A program made the position numbers and the translations under genes. Positions 43,011 to 52,232 of a DNA stretch of 64,000 bases are shown here, piece after piece. The stretch spans positions 1 to 64,000 of the forward strand of contig JAFZTV010000033.1 in NCBI GenBank assembly GCA_017618625.1. Reading direction: 5' to 3'. Origin of the DNA: Bacteroidales bacterium. GTDB taxonomy: Bacteria; Bacteroidota; Bacteroidia; Bacteroidales; P3. The notes under the pieces are model-generated. The model was not told the origin of the DNA. It did no database searches and saw only the letters and a program-made list of their open reading frames with translations. Position 1 is the stretch's first letter, and each line of letters opens with the position of its first letter.

Positions 43011-43358
43011 CTCATTTTAAGTTGAATTATGCAAGAAAAAGTGCAGAAAATCTGACTTGCTACTTCCGATATTCAGCGAAAATCTGAAGTACTGCTTCAG
43101 TTTTTATTTGATTTTAGGTAAAAATAAACCGATAAATAATCGGTATCAGAGGCCTGTGTGTCGTGGCTTTAGGGAAGGTTGGATTCCTTCCCCATACATC
43201 ATCTATTCAGCTATTCAAAGTATCAACTCCGAGTATAGTTATATTCTAATATTTCGTTTTTTTGTGTTGCACTTCCAAGCTGAATTTAAATAGCAGCGTT
43301 TATGGACGTCAGCACAAGTTTTTAGTTTTAAGTTTTTGTGGGGAATTGTTGATAGTTT

Positions 43359-43410
43359 ACAAAAAAATGAACGAATAAAAACGACTATATCACAAAAAAA
43401 TGAACGAATA
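43359..43410. repeat. 19-bp direct repeat, two copies 33 bp apart
   Basis: The 19-mer acaaaaaaatgaacgaata at 43359-43377 and 43392-43410 is identical. The 33-bp period is three times 11. The surrounding 43011-43358 is AT-rich with no gene. Confidence 0.85.
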
Positions 43411-43471
43411 ATCATTAGTCCTGGACATTTTTATGAACATAAGGTGGCAAAATTTGACTGGCAAACCACAA

Positions 43472-43692
43472 TAGGCGCCTGGTAAAAGCGGAGTAGGAGC
43501 AGCCTAGGCACAGAATAGGTCCAAGGTAGGGTCTGTATTGGGTCTGTATAGGATCTGTATAGGGTCTGTATAGGTCTTAAGTAAGACAAAAGTAGGTAAA
43601 AAGTAGGACAAAAGTAAAAGAAAACTAAAACAAAAGTAAAGCAAAAGTAGGAGAAATGTAAAAAGAAATCTAGTACAAATGTAGGAGAAAAG
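43472..43692. repeat. 11-bp phased TA array, 20 units
   Basis: Twenty consecutive units, all 11 bp except one of 12. Nineteen begin with TA (mostly TAG or TAA) and one with TT: taggcgcctgg, taaaagcggag, taggagcagcc, taggcacagaa, taggtccaagg, tagggtctgta and on to taggagaaaag. Only the phase and the first bases are constant; the rest varies and drifts from G/T-rich to A-rich. The A-rich half has caaaagta boxes, minus-7-like on the minus strand. The unit taggagaaatg recurs in the array at 52470-52689. Confidence 0.85.
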
Positions 43693-43809
43693 TAACACAC
43701 TTTATAGTAAAAGCAGTTACCTTATTCATAATTCCGTTGTTGCGGGGATGCTATACGCAACTATTAGAGATGGGTATTCTCAATCACCAAGTTTATCTGA
43801 CTGGATTGT

Positions 43810-44736
43810 TTAGTTGAACACATGGTCGCCGACTTCTTCGACCGATGCGGGGAGATAGGTGGTGGAGAGTTGCTCGCAGCCCCAGAAACACCAGCTTCCC
43901 ACATGCCTCAACCCCTGCGGAAACCGCACCGTCTCCAGCGACGAACACCCGCAGAACACCGCGTCGCCCACATGCTCCAAACCATCAGGCAACACCACCT
44001 CCGTCAGCGACCTGCAATCCATGAACGCATTGTCTCCTATAAACCGCAGTCCACTCGGCAGCCGTAGCGTCGCCATTGAGTGGCAATCCCCGAACGCCCT
44101 CTGCCGTATCGTATCCACCCCCTCCGGCAACCGCACCGCACCCAAAGTCGAACACCCATAGAACGCCTCATATTGTACGGTCTTCAAACTGTCAGGGAAC
44201 TTCACATCCTTCAAGCTCCGGCAACGACGGAACGCACAGTCGCCGATAACTCTCACCCCCGACGGTATGTTGACTCTAGTCAGATTGTCGCAATGAGAGA
44301 AAAGACTCTGCGGTACCTCCTTCAGCCCCGCCGGCAGATGCGCACGCGTAATCCCGGTACAACGTTTGAAAACCCCACGGCCGACGACCTCTATCCTGTC
44401 GTCAATCGTAACCTCGGTAATATCCTCGCACCGTTTAAATGCCTTCTTCCGTATCGACTCCACCGCAAAAGTCTGCCCGTGATAAGAGACCCGCCCCGGA
44501 ATAACCAGCGGTCCAGCCTGATAGTGGAGGTTGTCATTGAAACCAAAAAGCTGCACGCTGTTGGTGTTTGCGTTGACCACAACATACTTCAGCGTCTGCC
44601 CCGACGGGCACTCGGCACGTATAGTGTCCCCATAGAAGAACTCCTCAGCATCCGAATGTCCGTGACAAGAAACCAACATAAGGCCGAAACAAATGGCCAA
44701 CGGGAAAACAATAAGCGATAGTATTTTAGTCTTCAC
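43810..44736 (-). CDS. BspA-like leucine-rich repeat lipoprotein
   Basis: A 308-residue lipoprotein with lipobox LMLVSC. After about 90 residues come seven or so LRR_5 units of 23 residues, e.g. IGDCAFRRCRSLKDVKFP, each with a conserved AF..C.sL pattern. These surface proteins usually bind other proteins or host matrix. The Arg/Cys-rich repeats are typical. It lies 15 nt after the PatB gene stop and may be co-transcribed. Confidence 0.85.
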   Translation of the reverse strand: MKTKILSLIVFPLAICFGLMLVSCHGHSDAEEFFYGDTIRAECPSGQTLKYVVVNANTNSVQLFGFNDNLHYQAGPLVIPGRVSYHGQTFAVESIRKKAFKRCEDITEVTIDDRIEVVGRGVFKRCTGITRAHLPAGLKEVPQSLFSHCDNLTRVNIPSGVRVIGDCAFRRCRSLKDVKFPDSLKTVQYEAFYGCSTLGAVRLPEGVDTIRQRAFGDCHSMATLRLPSGLRFIGDNAFMDCRSLTEVVLPDGLEHVGDAVFCGCSSLETVRFPQGLRHVGSWCFWGCEQLSTTYLPASVEEVGDHVFN

Positions 44737-44751
44737 AGCAGAAAGCGTTTT

Positions 44752-45915
44752 TTAGAAAGCATTTTTTAATTTTTCCAAAGCCAGTGAAAGTGTCGCACGC
44801 GGACATCCAATATTGATACGGAAACAGTTGCGGTGAGCGTCGCCGCCAAAAGAGGTGCCGTCGTTGAGTGCAAGTCCAGCCACGTCTTGAATACGTCGCA
44901 ACGACTCCTCGTGGCTGAACCCATACTCGGAGAAATCGAGCCACACAAGGAACGAAGCTTCCGGAATGACGGCTTTGACCAGTGGCATATTGGACGTCAG
45001 ATACTCGCGTGTGTATTCGGCGTTAGCCTTGAGATACTGCAGCATCTGTCCAAGCCACTCCTCGCCATGACGGAAAGCCGCCTCGGCACCCACGAAGGCA
45101 AAGACATTGCCGCCGGCAACACCGTAGTTGTCAAGATAGGCGTGGAACCGCGACCGCAGCTCGGGGTTGTGCGTGTAGGACACCGAACTGGAAAGACCTG
45201 CTATGTTGAACGTCTTGCTGGGAGCCATGAACATGATGGATATGGCGGCTGCGGTGGCACTGACAGTTGGAAACGAGGTATGGCGGTGTGGCGGCAGCGT
45301 AAGGTCGGCATGGATTTCGTCGGAAATAACCAAAAGACCGTGACGGGCACAGATGTCGGCAATGCGACGCAGAGTGTCGGGCGACCATACCGTACCGCCT
45401 GGGTTGTGAGGATTAGAGAGGATAAGGAGCTTGCAGCCGGCAGCATGTTGCTCAAAACTGTCGAAATCTATCTCGAAACGTCCGTCCTTGATGACAAGCG
45501 GGCACTTGACAAGGCGACGGCCAGAAGAAGACGGGATATTCAGAAACGGCGGATATACAGGAGTTGTAACAAGGATACCGTCGCCAGGCGAAGTGAACGC
45601 CTGTACCACAAAAGAGATGCCAGCCACGATGCCCGGAATGAAATGCAGTTCTTCGGCTGTAGCCGAGATACCATAGCGACGGCCGAGCCAACCGATGACG
45701 ACGTCGAAGTATGACTGTGGAGGCCAATGGTATCCAAGCACGGGGTGGTCGAGTCGCGTGCGGAGTGCCTCGATGACACAGTCGGGCGACTGGAAATCCA
45801 TGTCGGCGACCCACATAGGCAGCAGGTCGTCACGATGGAAGAAATGGTTGAGCCCGTCGTGTTTGACGCAGTCGGTGTTGCGACGAGAAAGCGGATGGTC
45901 GAAATCGTAGGTCAT
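44752..45915 (-). CDS. MalY/PatB-family PLP-dependent lyase/aminotransferase
   Basis: A 387-residue fold-type I PLP enzyme. The PatB/MalY start is DLLPMWVADMDFQSPDCV; the PLP-binding Asp-His region is SDEIHADL and the Schiff-base Lys is in MAPSKTFNIAGL. The C-terminus RINIGCPRATL binds substrate carboxylate. The likely reaction is cystathionine beta-lysis, giving homocysteine, pyruvate and ammonia; some relatives act as regulators. Length is usual. Confidence 0.9.
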   Translation of the reverse strand: MTYDFDHPLSRRNTDCVKHDGLNHFFHRDDLLPMWVADMDFQSPDCVIEALRTRLDHPVLGYHWPPQSYFDVVIGWLGRRYGISATAEELHFIPGIVAGISFVVQAFTSPGDGILVTTPVYPPFLNIPSSSGRRLVKCPLVIKDGRFEIDFDSFEQHAAGCKLLILSNPHNPGGTVWSPDTLRRIADICARHGLLVISDEIHADLTLPPHRHTSFPTVSATAAAISIMFMAPSKTFNIAGLSSSVSYTHNPELRSRFHAYLDNYGVAGGNVFAFVGAEAAFRHGEEWLGQMLQYLKANAEYTREYLTSNMPLVKAVIPEASFLVWLDFSEYGFSHEESLRRIQDVAGLALNDGTSFGGDAHRNCFRINIGCPRATLSLALEKLKNAF

Positions 45916-45980
45916 TGTTTTTGTTGATATGTTGCCCGTTGATATGTTTTATGTTAGTGGGTTGGGGTGTTGGGTTATGT

Positions 45981-46022
45981 GAAACGCCGCAGGAAGTTCT
46001 CATCACTTGCCTGCGGCGTTTC
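45981..46022 (-). terminator. hairpin after tRNA-Ser
   Basis: Thirteen-bp perfect stem (45981-45993 with 46010-46022) around a 16-nt loop, starting 3 nt after the encoded CCA of the tRNA on the minus strand. No long U-run follows (GTTTCACAT). Confidence 0.55.
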
Positions 46023-46024
46023 TC

Positions 46025-46115
46025 TGGCGGAAAGGAGGGGATTCGAACCCCTGAAGCGCTTTTAACGCTTACTCGCTTTCCAGGCGGGCCTCTTCAACCA
46101 CTCGAGCACCTTTCC
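46025..46115 (-). tRNA. tRNA-Ser(GGA)
   Basis: Minus strand: acceptor GGAAAGG pairs with CCTTTCC, discriminator G, and CCA encoded at 46025-46027. A long variable arm (TAAGCGTTAAAAGCGCTTC) marks a class II Ser tRNA. The anticodon loop CTGGAAA has GGA. The anticodon stem CCCGC/GCGAG contains one C-A mismatch at the second pair. Confidence 0.95.
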
Positions 46116-46160
46116 GTTTTGCTTTATTTATGAGGGCATGGCACCCTTTGAAAGCGTTTG

Positions 46161-46168
46161 CAAAAATA
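46161..46168 (-). promoter_or_regulatory. minus-7 promoter box for tRNA-Ser
   Basis: TATTTTTG on the minus strand, about 46 nt before the tRNA 5' end, between the yidD stop and the tRNA. Confidence 0.45.
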
Positions 46169-46200
46169 CAACTTTTTTTGAGATGAGGCGAAAAAATATA

Positions 46201-46443
46201 TCACGGCACCGGGTCAAAGCCCGAACCGCCCCATGGCGTGCACCGCAATATGCGCTTGAAAGCCAGCCATCCGCCCTTCAGCGGACCGTATTTCTTTATT
46301 GCTTCGACGGCATACTGCGAGCATGTGGGGGTGTAACGGCACACTGGCGGAAAAAGCGGAGAGATGCACTTGCGGTAGAACCAAATCAACCCGAGCATCA
46401 CACTGGCTACAGCCTTACTTATGGTCTTCAGCACCCGTCTCAT
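46201..46443 (-). CDS. yidD: membrane protein insertion efficiency factor YidD
   Basis: An 80-residue YidD with an N-terminal amphipathic helix and the signature block [20 protein letters not shown] followed by [12 protein letters not shown] and [11 protein letters not shown]. It helps YidC insert proteins in the inner membrane. It overlaps rnpA by 29 bp, as in most bacteria. No yidC is in the window. Confidence 0.95.
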   Translation of the reverse strand: MRRVLKTISKAVASVMLGLIWFYRKCISPLFPPVCRYTPTCSQYAVEAIKKYGPLKGGWLAFKRILRCTPWGGSGFDPVP

Positions 46444-46831
46444 GGCTCAACTCTTTAATCAGGCGCTCGACGATGGTGTCGAAGCGCTTCATCGCCTGGT
46501 GGAAGTCAGGCAACTGGCTGTCGATATAACTCAGCGACAAAAGCAACGGCTCAGCCCCTGTCTCGGACAAACGTTGGTAGAGGTTCACCTTGTGCAGACG
46601 GTAACACTCGCGCGTCACCCGCTTCACACGGTTGCGGTCAACCGCATGCTTGAAACGCCGCTTCGTGACGGTCACAAGCACCCTCACAGGCGGCACTTCA
46701 GACGAAGGCTCCTCCCCTGCCGCCACCCAACGCACACTATAGGGAAAGCACACAAAACCATGCCCCTCTTCAAAAAGACGGGCAATCTGCTTGCGACTGG
46801 AGAGCCGCTCCGATTTACTCAGAGTGTTCAC
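46415..46831 (-). CDS. rnpA: ribonuclease P protein component
   Basis: A 138-residue RnpA. The RNR motif is in [13 protein letters not shown], preceded by [11 protein letters not shown]. It binds the RNase P RNA and helps remove 5' leaders from tRNA precursors. It overlaps hemD at its start (4 bp) and yidD at its end. Confidence 0.95.
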   Translation of the reverse strand: MNTLSKSERLSSRKQIARLFEEGHGFVCFPYSVRWVAAGEEPSSEVPPVRVLVTVTKRRFKHAVDRNRVKRVTRECYRLHKVNLYQRLSETGAEPLLLSLSYIDSQLPDFHQAMKRFDTIVERLIKELSHETGAEDHK

Positions 46832-47796
46832 TTTTGGGCTTCGGCTTGCTCGCGCTCCTTTTTCTCGCGCTCTGCCTTGCGCGCGGCACGGCGTTCGGCA
46901 GCCTCTGCCTTTTTCTGCTCCATACGCTGCTTGTACTTCTCCTTGTTGGCGATAACAGGGCGTGCCTTCTTGCCGCCGGGGAGTGTCTTCACACCATGGA
47001 CACGCGGCTGGGCCTTAAGGATTGTGGGTTTCACCACTATCACGTCGTCCTGCGGCTTGCCGAGTATATAGTTCTCTATGGCCATAGCCATCGACGGAGC
47101 CGAGGGTGTGGGAGCCTTGATGGTCAACGGAATGCCCGCCTCCTTGAGTGCGGCATGGGTTGAAAGGCCGAAAGCAGCTATGATGATGTTCGATTCAGCC
47201 ACATTGGGGAAGTTCTGAAGCAGCGAACGCACTCCTATGGGCGAGTACAACGCCACCATGTCATAGTCCTCGAGCGAGATATGCGACAGGTCGCGAGGTA
47301 CCGACCTGTACATAGGGGCTTTCGTATATTTGAACTTCGCCTTGTCCAGCAACTTCGTGTATTCCGTCTGCTTCTCGTCAGAGCAGGGGAACAGATAGTT
47401 CTCCTCACGGTGTTTCGACATCACGTCGATGAGGTCGGCGAAGAACTGCTTGCCGAAAAATATCTTGCGCTTGCGGTATTGGATGTAGTTCTGCAGATAG
47501 AGCGCGATGGCCTCGGAGGTGCAGAAATATTTCATGGATTCGGGTATCACCTCTCTGAGTTCCTTGGCCATACGGAAGAAATGATCCACCGAATTCTTGC
47601 TGTTCAAAATTATAGCCGAATGTTCGTGGATGTGGATGCGGCTTTTGCGGAACTCCGACACACCGATGCCTTCGACAGAGAAAAACTTGTAGAAGGTCAG
47701 CTTCACATTGAAGTCGTTGATAAGTGCTTTGTAGGGTGATTTCTCAATATCGGCAGGCTCTGGCTGCGAAATGAGTATTTTTTTAATTTTTGCCAC
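46828..47796 (-). CDS. hemD: uroporphyrinogen-III synthase
   Basis: A 322-residue HemD-type protein. Weakly conserved as usual, with the family's two-domain pattern: ILISQPEP near the start, AIILNSKNSVDHFF, then VALYSPIGVRSLL and IIAAFGLSTHAALKEAGI. It closes and rearranges hydroxymethylbilane to uroporphyrinogen III. The last 60 residues are a Lys/Arg/Glu/Ala-rich tail (KKARPVIANKEKYKQRMEQK onward) not needed for the fold. Position between DUF4271 and rnpA supports the call. Confidence 0.88.
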   Translation of the reverse strand: MAKIKKILISQPEPADIEKSPYKALINDFNVKLTFYKFFSVEGIGVSEFRKSRIHIHEHSAIILNSKNSVDHFFRMAKELREVIPESMKYFCTSEAIALYLQNYIQYRKRKIFFGKQFFADLIDVMSKHREENYLFPCSDEKQTEYTKLLDKAKFKYTKAPMYRSVPRDLSHISLEDYDMVALYSPIGVRSLLQNFPNVAESNIIIAAFGLSTHAALKEAGIPLTIKAPTPSAPSMAMAIENYILGKPQDDVIVVKPTILKAQPRVHGVKTLPGGKKARPVIANKEKYKQRMEQKKAEAAERRAARKAEREKKEREQAEAQK

Positions 47797-47898
47797 AGGC
47801 GACTCGCTTTTTTTAGGACAATGCAGGCTCTTTTTTCGTCTTTTTCACGTTTCTTTCCTACACTATTCCCGTTACTATTTTTGTATTATATACTTGGT

Positions 47899-48699
47899 TT
47901 ACAGTTGACTTACGAACTTTACCAATACCAATATCGGTACTATTTCGACGATGCAAAGGTAGTAAAATAAATATAATTTGGAGCCACGTGACCTGGACAT
48001 CACCAAAGCGAGCCCCCTTCCAAGACGCAAAACAAACACCAAACCCACTATCGCCACCACCACCCAAATATAGACTTCATCCACATATCCCGCCAGCACT
48101 GTGGCCGGTATAACCAATGTGGCGCCGAGCATTTGGAACAAATTTATTGCGACGGTGTAGAGTTTTATCGTTTCCCGCTCGTCGCAGGCCACACCCAGCA
48201 TTTTAATAAACATATGCCGAACAAAGCTGAAAAGGAGCAGCACTCCGATAATCAACGGCAAATCAGCAAGCCCGTATATCTGCGTGCCATAGACGTCCCT
48301 CATCGCCACATAGACCGCCGCACCAAGCGAGGAGTAGTAGATGAGCGGTATTGCAAACAGCGAAAAATCATTCTTCACTCCGCAGTCTCTTATCAGCACG
48401 TTCATGTGACGGTCGCTGAGCGACGCCAGCAAGGCATGTTTCACCGTAAGATGTCTCAGAATGGTGAATGTCAGCATCAATATGGTCAACACGACACACA
48501 CGCCGAACACATAGCCACCGTCGTCGGTGACTGTGCGAGCGAGCGCATCGCGGTGCTTTACCTGCAATTCGTGACCGCAGAAAAGACTTTTATGAAAGGG
48601 TAGCTCCGACTGTTCCGGCGCCTTGAAGATAGAGTCCTCGCAAAACAGAACACTGCCATACGGATACAGCGTGTCCAATTCTCCCAATCCATCTTCCAT
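47899..48699 (-). CDS. DUF4271 membrane protein
   Basis: A 266-residue protein with a soluble N-terminus (about 70 residues) and six or so transmembrane segments. Blocks such as FSLFAIPLIYYSSLG, LLLFSFVRHMFIKMLGV and YLFYYLCIVEIVPILVLVKF match the DUF4271 family, normally found next to hemD in Bacteroidota. Function unknown; the neighbourhood suggests an envelope role. Confidence 0.85.
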   Translation of the reverse strand: MEDGLGELDTLYPYGSVLFCEDSIFKAPEQSELPFHKSLFCGHELQVKHRDALARTVTDDGGYVFGVCVVLTILMLTFTILRHLTVKHALLASLSDRHMNVLIRDCGVKNDFSLFAIPLIYYSSLGAAVYVAMRDVYGTQIYGLADLPLIIGVLLLFSFVRHMFIKMLGVACDERETIKLYTVAINLFQMLGATLVIPATVLAGYVDEVYIWVVVAIVGLVFVLRLGRGLALVMSRSRGSKLYLFYYLCIVEIVPILVLVKFVSQL

Positions 48700-48778
48700 G
48701 GCGTCGCGGTGTTCGAAATATTGAGATACGGTTTTGCAGCGATGCTACGGCACAAGCATCATGCCCGAGCCGCCATCA

Positions 48779-49342
48779 TTATACGGTCATTATCTCTTTC
48801 TCCTTGGCTGCGAATATCTTGTCACACTCTGCCACGAACTTGTCGGTAATATCCTGCAGTTCCTTCTCCACCTGCTTCACTTCGTCCTCAGGTACAGATT
48901 TGTCCTTGAGTTTCTTCACCTTGTCCAGAACATTTCTGCGGGCGTTGCGGACATTCACCTTGCCGTTCTCCACCTCGCTCTTGGCAATCTTGGTCAGCTC
49001 CTTGCGGCGCTCCTCGGTCATAGGCGGAACAACAATGCGCAGTATGTCGCCTTCGTGGCGCGGGGTGAAGCCGAGGTTGGCATCCAATATGGCTTTGTTT
49101 ATTGCGCCGACCAATGTTTTCTCCCAAGGCTGGATGATGATGTTACGCGGGTCGGGAGTGTTGATATTAGCCACCTGGCTTATCTCTGTCGGGGTGCCGT
49201 AGTAGTCAACCTTCACACCGTCGAGCATGGCGGGATTGGCCTTGCTGGCGCGAATCTTACCAAGTTCCTTGTTTAAAAAATTGATTGCACCCTGCATACT
49301 TGTGCGTGCCTCGTCAAGACATGCTTTTGATAAATCGTTCAT
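48779..49342 (-). CDS. frr: ribosome recycling factor
   Basis: A 187-residue Frr. Helical, with IRASKANPAMLDGVKVDYYG near residues 31-50, NIIIQPWEKTL and RHEGDILRIVVPPMTEERRK. With EF-G it splits the post-termination ribosome. It follows pyrH by 59 nt, as often seen. No odd features. Confidence 0.96.
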   Translation of the reverse strand: MNDLSKACLDEARTSMQGAINFLNKELGKIRASKANPAMLDGVKVDYYGTPTEISQVANINTPDPRNIIIQPWEKTLVGAINKAILDANLGFTPRHEGDILRIVVPPMTEERRKELTKIAKSEVENGKVNVRNARRNVLDKVKKLKDKSVPEDEVKQVEKELQDITDKFVAECDKIFAAKEKEIMTV

Positions 49343-49401
49343 GAGTGTTGATGTTGATATGTTGTTACGTTGATATGATTAATGTTTATGCGTCGATATG
49401 T

Positions 49402-50112
49402 TTAATTGACGTTGACTTCGGTGCCGATGTTCTCGCCCTGCACCACCTTGAGGAGGTTGCCTTCCCGGTTCATATCGAACACGTATATGGGGAGTTTGTT
49501 TTCCTCGCAGAGGGCAAAAGCCGTAAGGTCCATAACCTTCAAGTGTTTCGTAAGAGCCTCCTGGAAAGTGAGGTGGTCGTATTTCTTTGCCGTCGGGTCT
49601 TTCTCGGGGTCGGCGGTGTAAACGCCGTCAACGCGGGTGCCTTTCAGTATCGCGTCGGCCTTTATCTCTACTGCACGCAGTGCGGAGGCCGTATCGGTCG
49701 TGAAGAAGGGGTTGCCGCTGCCGCCGCCTATTATCACCACCTTGCCCTCTTTCATGGCCTCTATAGCCCTACGGCGCGACATGGCCTTGCATATCGGCTC
49801 TATCTGCAGGCCGCCGAGGAGCTCGGTTTTCAAGCCCTGGCGCTCGAGTTCGGCCTGGAGAGCCATACTGTTTATCAACGTGGCGAGCATGCCCATATAG
49901 TCGCCCTGCACGCGGTCGAGGCCTTGCGCGGCACCGCTCAGCCCGCGGAATATGTTGCCGCCGCCAATCACTATGGCTATTTCGACGCCGGCCTGAACCG
50001 CGCCGCGAATATCGGTAGCATACTGTTCGAGCATCTTGGGCGAGATGCCGTAGCCCTGGTCGCCCATGAGTGACTCACCGCTCAGTTTCAGCAAAACCCT
50101 GTTGTATTTCAT
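49402..50112 (-). CDS. pyrH: uridylate kinase
   Basis: A 236-residue UMP kinase of the amino-acid kinase fold. Blocks LLKLSGESLMGDQGYGI, AIVIGGGNIFRGL, GGSGNPFFTTDTASALRA and KYDHLTFQEAL are standard. It makes UDP from UMP in the cytoplasm. A minus-7 box (TAATTTTG) about 28 nt upstream suggests that pyrH-frr have their own start. Confidence 0.96.
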   Translation of the reverse strand: MKYNRVLLKLSGESLMGDQGYGISPKMLEQYATDIRGAVQAGVEIAIVIGGGNIFRGLSGAAQGLDRVQGDYMGMLATLINSMALQAELERQGLKTELLGGLQIEPICKAMSRRRAIEAMKEGKVVIIGGGSGNPFFTTDTASALRAVEIKADAILKGTRVDGVYTADPEKDPTAKKYDHLTFQEALTKHLKVMDLTAFALCEENKLPIYVFDMNREGNLLKVVQGENIGTEVNVN

Positions 50113-50139
50113 CTTGGTATCCTTTTATAATATGACCTG

Positions 50140-50147
50140 CAAAATTA
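50140..50147 (-). promoter_or_regulatory. minus-7 promoter box for pyrH-frr
   Basis: TAATTTTG on the minus strand, in the 109-nt gap between trmD and pyrH. Confidence 0.4.
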
Positions 50148-50221
50148 CAAACTTTTTGCGACTTTTACACAATGCGCCTCCACGGCGTCGTTTCGAGAGG
50201 GCACCAACCCTCTTCCCCACC

Positions 50222-50899
50222 CTATTCATCCAGCATTTGCGGACGGCGCTGACGTGTGCGCTCCACCGCCTGCTCATAGCGCCACTGCTCAATCTTCTTG
50301 TGGTCGCCCGAAAGGAGCACATCGGGCACTCGCCACCCTCGGAACTCGACTGGACGGGTGTATTCGGGCGGAGCCACCAGCCCGTCCTGGAAGGAGTCGC
50401 TCAGGGCCGACTGCTCGTCGCCTAAAACGCCGGGGATGAGCCTCACCACGGCGTCGCTTATGACCGCAGCCGCCAGCTCGCCGCCGCTGAGCACATAGTC
50501 GCCTATCGAGACCTCCATGGTCACGAAATGCTCGCGTATGCGCTCATCGACGCCCTTGTAGTGACCGCACAGTATCATGAGGTTCTCCTTGAGCGAAAGG
50601 GTGTTGGAGAGCGGCTGGTCGAGTTGCGTGCCGTCGGGCGCGGTGTATATAATCTCGTCGTATTTGCGCTGCTGCTGCAGCTTTTCGATGCAGTTGGCCA
50701 GGGGTTCGACACACATCACCATGCCTGCGCCGCCGCCGTAGGGGTAGTCGTCAACGCTGCCGTATTTGGTCAGGGAATAGTCGTGCAGGTCGTGCAGTAC
50801 CACCTCGACGAGCCCTTTCTTCTGCGCCCTCGCAAGTATCGACTCCTCGAAGAACATCGACATCATGGATGGGAACAGGGTGAGAATATCAATACGCAT
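50222..50899 (-). CDS. trmD: tRNA (guanine-N1)-methyltransferase
   Basis: A 225-residue TrmD of the SPOUT class. Start [10 protein letters not shown], then [25 protein letters not shown] and the knot region [14 protein letters not shown]. It methylates G37 of tRNAs that read CNN codons, preventing frameshifts. It lies 18 nt after the M23 peptidase gene and away from the usual rpsP/rplS partners. Confidence 0.96.
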   Translation of the reverse strand: MRIDILTLFPSMMSMFFEESILARAQKKGLVEVVLHDLHDYSLTKYGSVDDYPYGGGAGMVMCVEPLANCIEKLQQQRKYDEIIYTAPDGTQLDQPLSNTLSLKENLMILCGHYKGVDERIREHFVTMEVSIGDYVLSGGELAAAVISDAVVRLIPGVLGDEQSALSDSFQDGLVAPPEYTRPVEFRGWRVPDVLLSGDHKKIEQWRYEQAVERTRQRRPQMLDE

Positions 50900-50917
50900 A
50901 ATCCAGCAAATAAAAAA

Positions 50918-51958
50918 CTACCTTACCCTCAACCTGCGGCCGATGCTCAGGGTCGTCGTCTCCTTGATGCCGTTGAGCTGGCAGAGACGACGGACGGTGG
51001 TGCGGTGGCGTGCCGCTATCTTGCTGAGCGTGTCGCCCGAGCGCACCTTGTAGTAGTGCCCGCCGCTGCTGCTTGCCACAGCGCCTCCACTGCCACCTCT
51101 GCGCGAGTCGCCCACCTTGCGGAACGAGTTCTGCGTCAGCGTGAGCTCGTTGCTGATGAGCTTGTGATTGGTGCAGTCTATCACGTGTTCGGGGTTCATG
51201 GCGTTGCCCATGTAACGTATCTCGAAGTGTAGGTGGCTTCCGTAGCTGCGCCCTGTGTTGCCGCAGAGGCCTATGACGTCGCCGGCCTTGACGTGCATAC
51301 CCACTTTGGCATACCTCTGCGAGAGGTGGGCGTAGTAGGTCTCCAGGCCGTTGTCGTGGTGTATCACTATCAGATTGCCGTAGGACTTGTTGTATTTCGA
51401 CACCCTTACCACACCGTCAAAGGCGGCGTAGATGTCCTTGCCCGTGGGCTGCGCCAAATCGACGCCGTAGTGGAAGCGTCTGCGTCGCGGGCCGAAATGG
51501 GAGGTGGCACGGGCCTCGTAGGGCGTGGGGAAAACAAACTTGTGCTTGTCGTCAACAAGCATGATTTTCACCTCTTCGCCGGGGACGAACTCCTTCTTGG
51601 GGTAGTGAATCATGCTGGAGTCGAAGCCCGCAATCAATATGTCGTCCTCGTGCTCGGCACCCTCGTCTTCGCTTTCCTGGAGCGAGAGGGGTTTCACGGG
51701 GTCATACTCGTCGTCATATTTCAACGGAGGCGGCGCCAAAAGGTTGGGGATGGTCTGCTTGGAGTACTCTTCCTGTGTCCGCTCGTCAATCATCAGGTCC
51801 TCGTAGTCCTCTTCGTCGTAAATCACATCCATCTCGTTGACCTTCACCTCGGTCTTCTTGGCACGCGGGTTCACGTTCTGCGCACCTGCGCCGACGGCCG
51901 AGACGATAAATGCAAAAAGAGACAGAAAATATATGCTTTGATTTATAAAACGCTTCAT
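50918..51958 (-). CDS. secreted M23 metallopeptidase with LysM domain
   Basis: 346 residues from the ATG before KRFINQS. Signal peptide (FLSLFAFIVSAVGAGAQ), an acidic disordered stretch, then an M23 domain with FHYGVDLAQP (HxxxD) and SHLHFE (HxH) zinc ligands. A C-terminal LysM (YYKVRSGDTLSKIAARH) binds peptidoglycan. The protein probably cuts stem-peptide crosslinks or regulates amidases in the periplasm. The next gene downstream is trmD. Confidence 0.92.
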   Translation of the reverse strand: MKRFINQSIYFLSLFAFIVSAVGAGAQNVNPRAKKTEVKVNEMDVIYDEEDYEDLMIDERTQEEYSKQTIPNLLAPPPLKYDDEYDPVKPLSLQESEDEGAEHEDDILIAGFDSSMIHYPKKEFVPGEEVKIMLVDDKHKFVFPTPYEARATSHFGPRRRRFHYGVDLAQPTGKDIYAAFDGVVRVSKYNKSYGNLIVIHHDNGLETYYAHLSQRYAKVGMHVKAGDVIGLCGNTGRSYGSHLHFEIRYMGNAMNPEHVIDCTNHKLISNELTLTQNSFRKVGDSRRGGSGGAVASSSGGHYYKVRSGDTLSKIAARHRTTVRRLCQLNGIKETTTLSIGRRLRVR

Positions 51959-51994
51959 AATCATTTGTTTATATTTCAGCGGCAGAGGCGATAA

Positions 51995-52045
51995 GCCGCC
52001 ACGTTATAATTAAACGCGCCGAGCGGCGATTTATTGTGTGGCGGC
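51995..52045. other. GC-rich inverted repeat upstream of the M23 gene
   Basis: GCCGCCAC (51995-52002) pairs with GTGGCGGC (52038-52045), enclosing CGCCG/CGGCG. It lies 37 nt upstream of the M23 ATG and could fold in its leader. Confidence 0.5.
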
Positions 52046-52077
52046 ATTGTTGCGCGGCGACGCATGACGAGGGGTAT

Positions 52078-52232
52078 AAATACAAATACCGTGTGACTAG
52101 AGCCTCACGGTATTTGCTTTAAACCAAACTATATCCTAGAAGTGCCTCGATGAGACTTGCACCAAAGCGTCTTGGAAGAGCGTTGGTACGAGAGGCAAAC
52201 CAACAAAACCTCTCTTAACCTCTAAGACGTTG
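52078..52232 (-). ncRNA. candidate independent small RNA
   Basis: Minus strand: a TACTTTTG promoter box (52233-52240), then a nested helix CGTCTT/AAGACG (52224-52229 with 52168-52173), AAGAG/CTCTT and GTTGGT/ACCAAC. The apical loop holds CCTCTC, which can pair with GAGAGG or AGAGG in the 5' side (pseudoknot or switch). A second hairpin (GTGC/GCAC) and an intrinsic terminator follow. There is no open frame. I do not recognise it as 6S, SRP, tmRNA or RNase P RNA. Confidence 0.5.
52083..52116 (-). terminator. intrinsic terminator of the candidate small RNA
   Basis: Eleven-bp perfect stem CAAATACCGTG/CACGGTATTTG with a 12-nt loop, followed on the minus strand by TATTTATA. Confidence 0.65.

Noticed and set aside
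52078..52232. 6S, SRP, tmRNA or RNase P RNA identity for the small RNA
   Set aside because: None of the conserved sequence blocks I know for those RNAs is present.
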